A program made the position numbers and the translations under genes. From NCBI GenBank assembly GCA_002702655.1, contig PABB01000018.1, positions 124,001-188,000 of the forward strand: a stretch of DNA of 64,000 nt, in the 5' to 3' direction. This DNA is from Planctomycetaceae bacterium (GTDB lineage: Bacteria; Planctomycetota; Planctomycetia; Pirellulales; Lacipirellulaceae). The notes under the pieces are model-generated. The model saw nothing but the letters and a program-made list of their open reading frames with translations. It did no database searches and was not told the origin of the DNA. Below, piece by piece: positions 60,125-64,000 of this stretch (its first letter is position 1; each line of letters begins with the position of its first letter).

Positions 60125-60712
60125 TCAGCCAGTTTGTTGCAGAGCCGTCGCAACCAGCTCGGCGACGACAATCGTCGCCACAACGCCGGCGGCGGCGAGC
60201 GCCTGACGACCAGAGATCCGCGCCCCTCGCCACCACGCGCCGGGCGACCCCAGGCGGTCCCAGATTCCTAGGCCCGCCACCGCCGAGACGCCGCCAACCA
60301 GCCACAGCTGCCACAGCGCGGCGCCGTGCTGCAATAGCACGCCGCAATCGCCAATTCCCGCGCCCGCGCCCCCCGCCAGGTAGAGCCCGTTGGCGATCAG
60401 GCAGAATCCCGCAAACGCCGCCGCCAACGATCGCGCCGTCGACCACCGCCGCGGACACGCCAGCCACGCTGCCAGGGGAACCAGCATGCCCAGTAACGGC
60501 CCGGCCCACGTCACCAACAGCGGGTTGTCATTCGCAGCGACATCGGTGCGGGAGATCGCCAGCGGGTGCAAAACGACGCGCTCAATCCGCGCGCCGACCA
60601 GCCATGCGCCCGCGACGTGGCCCGCTTCATGCACAATTTGCATCAGCAGCCAACCGGCGGCCAGCAAACAGGCGGCGAAGACAAGGCGATAGGCGTGCTG
60701 CATCGTCGCCAT
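60125..60712 (-). CDS. M50B-like membrane protein with HEAGH motif
   Basis: The 195-residue protein has about five hydrophobic helices and the zinc-metalloprotease motif IVHEAGHVAGAW in the first one. The later LVTWAGPLLGMLVPLAAWL resembles the second conserved segment of M50B-like proteins (often NPDG in site-2 proteases, here without the Asp). It may be a small intramembrane protease or a relative without activity. It follows the HtrA-like protease gene by 21 bases on the same strand, so the two may share a proteolysis task in the envelope. Confidence 0.7.
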   Translation of the reverse strand: MATMQHAYRLVFAACLLAAGWLLMQIVHEAGHVAGAWLVGARIERVVLHPLAISRTDVAANDNPLLVTWAGPLLGMLVPLAAWLACPRRWSTARSLAAAFAGFCLIANGLYLAGGAGAGIGDCGVLLQHGAALWQLWLVGGVSAVAGLGIWDRLGSPGAWWRGARISGRQALAAAGVVATIVVAELVATALQQTG

Positions 60713-60733
60713 TGTAGCAGGCGACCGCGCCGG

Positions 60734-62167
60734 CTAGCGCCGCGTCGAGCCGCTGCTCAGGGCGATCTCGCCGAAGAAGCGGTCGCCGCCCCGCAGAATG
60801 TCGAACCGCACCTTGCCTTGTCGCGACAGCGACCCGGCGCGGTTGACGATGTAGCGGATATCCGACTCGCTGGTCGTGTACCAGCGATGCACGCGGATCA
60901 GGATGTCGCCTTCGATAACGCCCTGCTCGGCCGCGGCGCCATCGGCGCGAACCGAAGTGACGCGCATGCCGCCTTTGTACGATTGGCCGTTGCGCCGTAC
61001 TTCGCTGGCGTCGACCGGCTCCAGCAGCATGCCAAAGGCGTTCCAGGTGGCCCGATCAAACTCCGACTGTGGGTATTCGCTGCTGGAGGCGACCGGCTGC
61101 GGAAGTTCGGGTTGCGACTGGGCGACGGTGGCCCGCCGGCCGCGCATCGCCAGTTGCAGATCGAGCTGGACCTCTGCGCCGTCCCGCTCGACCACCACGG
61201 GTATGCGATCGCCCGCGTTGCGACCCAGCAGGGCCCGCTCGACGTCCAGCGGGCGCTGGATCGACAGCGAGCCAATCTTCATCAGTCGATCGCCCCGTTG
61301 CAGGCCGCTTGCCTCGGCCGGGCTGTTGCGATCGAGCCGCATGACGGTCACCGGACCGGTGGCGGCGCCGATGACCGCGGGGGTCATGCCGTGCCACGTG
61401 TTGTCGATCCGCTCGATGCTCATCAGGCCCGCGGCCACTTCCAGCGCCTTGTCCGCCGGGATGGCGAAGCCGATCCCCTGGGCGCCGGCCCGCACGGCCA
61501 CGTTCACGCCGATCATCTCGCCGTTGATGTTCAGCAGCGGCCCGCCGCTGTTGCCCGGGTTGATACTGGCGTCGGTTTGAATCAGGTCGAGATATTGCTG
61601 CGTTTCATTCACCTGCACGTTGCGGTGCAGCGCGCTGATGATGCCGGTGGTCACGGTGTTTTCGTAGCCAAACGCATTGCCCACGGCGATGACCGACTCG
61701 GCCGGCATCAGGTCGCTGGACGTGCCGATCCGCAGCACGGGCAGCGCGTGCGAGGTGCGAATGCGAATCACGGCCAAATCGGTCTCGCGGTCGTTGGCCA
61801 CGAGTTGAGCGATGAATTTCTGCCCGTCGTGCAGCGTGACGTTGATCTGCCGCACGCCGTCGACGACGTGAAAGTTGGTGAGAATGTAGCCGCGGGGATC
61901 GATCACGATGCCCGTGCCCATGCCGTTCACCTGGCGGGGCACGCCGGCGCCGCGAACTCCGTCGATGCCGTCGGTGACAGACTTTTGCCCTTGGATGTTC
62001 ACGACCGACGGGGCTGCGTCGCGAACGGCTCGCACGACGGGGGTCAGCCGCTGCTCGGAAACCGAATTCGCCTGCGCCGTCGGGGCGGCGATCAAGCTAG
62101 CGGCGGTCGAGCAGAGCAGAGCAAGAGCAAACCGCCGACGGCGGCACAGCGTGCGCAGGTGGGGCAT
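60734..62167 (-). CDS. HtrA/DegP-like serine protease with two PDZ domains
   Basis: This 477-residue exported protease has a signal peptide (FALALLCSTAASLIAAPTAQA) and a trypsin-like domain. The triad is His100 (TNFHVVDG), Asp130 (ETDLAVI) and Ser207 (INPGNSGGPLL). A first PDZ domain (about 260-340, RLDRNSPAEASGLQRGDRLMKIG) and a second one (about 380-470, SVRADGAAAEQGVIEGDILIRV) follow. Such enzymes degrade or refold misfolded envelope proteins. ATG 62167 begins the signal peptide; an extended frame to 62323 has no homology. Confidence 0.9.
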   Translation of the reverse strand: MPHLRTLCRRRRFALALLCSTAASLIAAPTAQANSVSEQRLTPVVRAVRDAAPSVVNIQGQKSVTDGIDGVRGAGVPRQVNGMGTGIVIDPRGYILTNFHVVDGVRQINVTLHDGQKFIAQLVANDRETDLAVIRIRTSHALPVLRIGTSSDLMPAESVIAVGNAFGYENTVTTGIISALHRNVQVNETQQYLDLIQTDASINPGNSGGPLLNINGEMIGVNVAVRAGAQGIGFAIPADKALEVAAGLMSIERIDNTWHGMTPAVIGAATGPVTVMRLDRNSPAEASGLQRGDRLMKIGSLSIQRPLDVERALLGRNAGDRIPVVVERDGAEVQLDLQLAMRGRRATVAQSQPELPQPVASSSEYPQSEFDRATWNAFGMLLEPVDASEVRRNGQSYKGGMRVTSVRADGAAAEQGVIEGDILIRVHRWYTTSESDIRYIVNRAGSLSRQGKVRFDILRGGDRFFGEIALSSGSTRR

Positions 62168-62546
62168 CGCGGGGTCGTCCAAGCGTTCTGGCGGCCGTGC
62201 GACCGCGATCCGGGGAGGGTCACCGCGCACCGTCCGGGCGGGATCCGGGCGGACGCACTGCTGCCGGGGCGCGGCGGGTGCGCTCGGCAGGCGTCTCGCG
62301 GGGGCGACCTCCGCCGCCTCCACCTGCGAAAGATCGGCCCGCCCCTACGACGCGCTTAAACGGCACAACCCGCAGGCCGCACAGCTTGCCTAGGGTCAAT
62401 GACCGGCCCGCTGCGGGGAAAATGTGGGAGCGCAGCGCCGCGGGAGCGGTTCCAGGCAGCGCCCGAGGGAATGCTTGCTGAGTAGAAGTCCGGCGCTTCA
62501 CGCGCGCGGAGACGACGTGCTTCCCTGCGGCGAGCGAGCAGCGGCC
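62168..62546. other. Intergenic region
   Basis: These 379 bases between two minus-strand genes show no gene, terminator or clear promoter. Confidence 0.35.
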
Positions 62547-63281
62547 TCAGTTGACGCCCTGAACGGAAAGCTGTGGCCGGAAGCCGCTGCGAACGTGGCC
62601 GCGCGGCAGTTCGACCGGGCCTGTGCGCCCCGGCGCCAGCACCGGTTCGGTCGGCACGGTCAAGAATTGCGGCGGCATCTCGGGGCGGTACCGTACAGGC
62701 GGCGGTCCGGGCGGCGGCGGCTGCAACAGCGGACAGTCGCGCAGGCGAAACTGGCACGCCATCAACCGGCTCACCGGGCAGTCGAGACAGAACTCGCCGA
62801 CGCCGCAGCCGCAATCGGGCGCGTCAGCGGATGCGACGGAAGGTTTCTCTGCCGCGGGTTCTTCTGGCGTCGTGGGGCCGACGAATTTCGGCAGGGCCGC
62901 CTCGGGGTCCACAGGAATCGGCGCCTGCAGCAGCGGCAGCGTCCCGTCCGCGTCGAGTTGCTCCTCGATCGACGGCTCCGTTGGCTCGAACTCCTGGGCG
63001 AGTGAATCTTCCGCCGGCGCGACGCTGAGATCGTCCACGTCGTCGCCGACCTCTTCGCGAGGCGCCGGCAGAGGTTCATCGTGCTGGGCCAGTCGTACCG
63101 GCATAGGGGCGGAATGATCCGCCCACTGACGCGACTGCGTCGGTTGTCGCTGGGGGCCGAATGGATACCGGTCGAGCCAGACGCCCAAGTCGTCGTACGG
63201 CCGCATGAACGGCGCACACCCGCCGCCGACCGCCAGCGCGGCAAGAACCAACAGCAGATTCCGGAATCCCGGCGCGTGCAT
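62547..63281 (-). CDS. Pro/acid-rich lipoprotein with a cysteine cluster
   Basis: The 244-residue protein has a lipoprotein signal (LLLVLAALAVGGGC) and a mature start APFMRPYDDLGVWLDRYPFG. A long acidic Pro-rich linker follows. Near residues 172-200 is a cysteine cluster (DCGCGVGEFCLDCP..., ACQFRLRDC), then a poly-Pro tract (QPPPPGPPP). No domain is recognised. The cysteines could form disulfides or bind metal in the envelope. ATG 63281 begins the signal; a longer frame exists upstream. It appears lineage-specific. Confidence 0.65.
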   Translation of the reverse strand: MHAPGFRNLLLVLAALAVGGGCAPFMRPYDDLGVWLDRYPFGPQRQPTQSRQWADHSAPMPVRLAQHDEPLPAPREEVGDDVDDLSVAPAEDSLAQEFEPTEPSIEEQLDADGTLPLLQAPIPVDPEAALPKFVGPTTPEEPAAEKPSVASADAPDCGCGVGEFCLDCPVSRLMACQFRLRDCPLLQPPPPGPPPVRYRPEMPPQFLTVPTEPVLAPGRTGPVELPRGHVRSGFRPQLSVQGVN

Positions 63282-63410
63282 GCGACAAGAAAAGACCTGG
63301 GGCGCCCACCCTCGCTGTTGGTATCGGCCGCGGGAAATCGACAAATCCAGACTAACCCGCAAAGTCGAGTCGATTGCCGGCGCTGCTAGCACGACGCCGG
63401 AGTTGCGTGC

Positions 63411-63475
63411 CACGGCTCTGTGAGCCGTGCGCGGATGAGAGCGGGGTGGCGCCTCGCACGGCTCGCAGAGCCGTG
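63411..63475. repeat. Paired inverted repeat, family 9 (CACGGCTC type)
   Basis: The arms at 63411-63431 and 63455-63475 are 21-base reverse complements with one mismatch; each arm is a hairpin alone (cacggctc...gagccgtg). It lies just after the stop of the truncated last gene. Confidence 0.87.
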
Positions 63476-63491
63476 AGACGCAAGGCTGTTG

Positions 63492-64000
63492 TTATTTCTC
63501 TGATGAGGCTCCGCCGTCGTCGCGCCCGGCGGGGTAGATCAGCTTCGGCAGCACCTGCAGCCCCAGAAACGCGGCGAGCAACCCCAGCAGCGCGTGCGGC
63601 CAGTAGTCCGCCAACTCGATCCCCAGCAGTCCCGCGGCCCAGCCAATCAGCAGCAACAGCGGCGGCAGCACGGCCAGCAACGCACAGCCGACCGCCGCCA
63701 TCGTACCGCGAAACGCGAGCTGCTCGGTCAGTTGCTGGCCGTGCACGTCGATCATCCGTCCCCGCCGCAGGCTGATCTCGATCGAATCGGTCAGTTCCAT
63801 CACGTGCAGCGCGGAGGCCCAAGTCGAATCGTCGCGCCCGGCGGCGACGGCGTCGACCAGCGCGGCAATCGCCGTGGCGGCCGGCGCTTGCGTGGCGATG
63901 GGCGACTCGGATTGTCCCGCTGTCGTTTGGCGAATCATGCGCTGGGCAACGCCAGCCTCGTCGAAGACGACGGTCATCCTTCCGCGGGCGCCCACCAGCG
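63492..64000 (-). CDS. Probable C-terminal part of a Gfo/Idh/MocA-like oxidoreductase with membrane tail (5' end outside window)
   Basis: The frame stays open to the window edge, so only the last about 169 residues are seen. A soluble part (MTVVFDEAGVAQRMIRQ, ALHVMELTDSIEISLRRGRMIDVHGQQLTE) is followed by two hydrophobic helices (TMAAVGCALLAVLPPLLLLIGWAAGLLG, WPHALLGLLAAFLGLQVLPKLIYPAG). The soluble segment resembles the end of Gfo/Idh/MocA-family proteins known from Planctomycetota that carry such membrane tails. The NAD-binding half would lie beyond base 64000, so the assignment is tentative. Confidence 0.5.
   Translation of the reverse strand, partial: LVGARGRMTVVFDEAGVAQRMIRQTTAGQSESPIATQAPAATAIAALVDAVAAGRDDSTWASALHVMELTDSIEISLRRGRMIDVHGQQLTEQLAFRGTMAAVGCALLAVLPPLLLLIGWAAGLLGIELADYWPHALLGLLAAFLGLQVLPKLIYPAGRDDGGASSEK

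Noticed and set aside
375-63475. Inverted repeats considered as a CRISPR array
   Set aside because: Repeats come in pairs of inverted arms of different families at scattered sites, not as regularly spaced direct repeats, and no cas genes are present.

Overview
The window is a high-GC chromosomal segment that reads as Planctomycetota, most likely Pirellulales. This is inferred from three DUF1559 pseudopilin-like proteins with the [16 protein letters not shown] leader, seven genes carrying PEP-CTERM sorting tails (several with dockerin-like calcium repeats), a sulfatase, and many dispersed paired inverted repeats in the gaps between ordinary housekeeping genes. I saw no rRNA, tRNA, CRISPR array, transposase or phage genes.

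Region by region. 1-7.3 kb: a DksA-like zinc-ribbon protein, bifunctional rlmKL, nadE, cinA and a glycine-zipper lipoprotein. 7.8-14.7 kb: two PLP-dependent Cys/Met enzymes separated by a four-helix-bundle gene bracketed by inverted repeats, then a degenerate MurE-like protein, an orphan MurF-C-like protein and murG. 15-24.2 kb: a DUF1559/lipoprotein pair, a very acidic/Arg-rich low-complexity protein, adenine deaminase, a fused double PEP-CTERM protein and a tandem duplicate of its second half. 24.4-36.7 kb: a carbohydrate locus. 36.8-43.7 kb: DUF1559, two divergent PEP-CTERM genes, a DUF4252-like protein, and a BNR-repeat protein translationally coupled to a MoaD/ThiS protein. 43.9-51 kb: a PhoPQ-related protein facing a three-gene phosphoesterase operon. 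51.5-56.5 kb: a large modular PEP-CTERM protein, a second DUF1559/lipoprotein pair and a lamin-tail PEP-CTERM protein. 56.6-64 kb: a DevBCA/MacAB-type exporter, an HtrA-like protease with an M50B-like membrane protein, a Cys/Pro-rich lipoprotein and a truncated Gfo/Idh/MocA-like gene with two membrane helices.

The most interesting system is the 24.4-36.7 kb locus. On the + strand a LacI regulator is followed by a sugar-binding lipoprotein, two ABC permeases, a 1171-residue GH94 protein resembling the phosphorylase part of cyclic beta-1,2-glucan synthase, and a GH1 beta-glucosidase, mostly with overlapping or closely spaced ends. Divergently, a secreted PF10091 (GH144-type) glucanase is followed 4 bases later by a secreted sulfatase. 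I read this as a uptake and phosphorolysis pathway for beta-1,2-glucan (sophoro-oligosaccharides) with an added desulfation step. A consensus-like promoter with a LacI-type operator on its start site lies in the divergent gap, and a second promoter/operator of the same layout sits upstream of a PEP-CTERM gene at 40.4 kb.

A second theme is the repeats: about ten pairs of short inverted repeats from nine sequence families sit in gaps, in one case inside a coding linker (rlmKL) and in one case forming the stop codons of two convergent genes.
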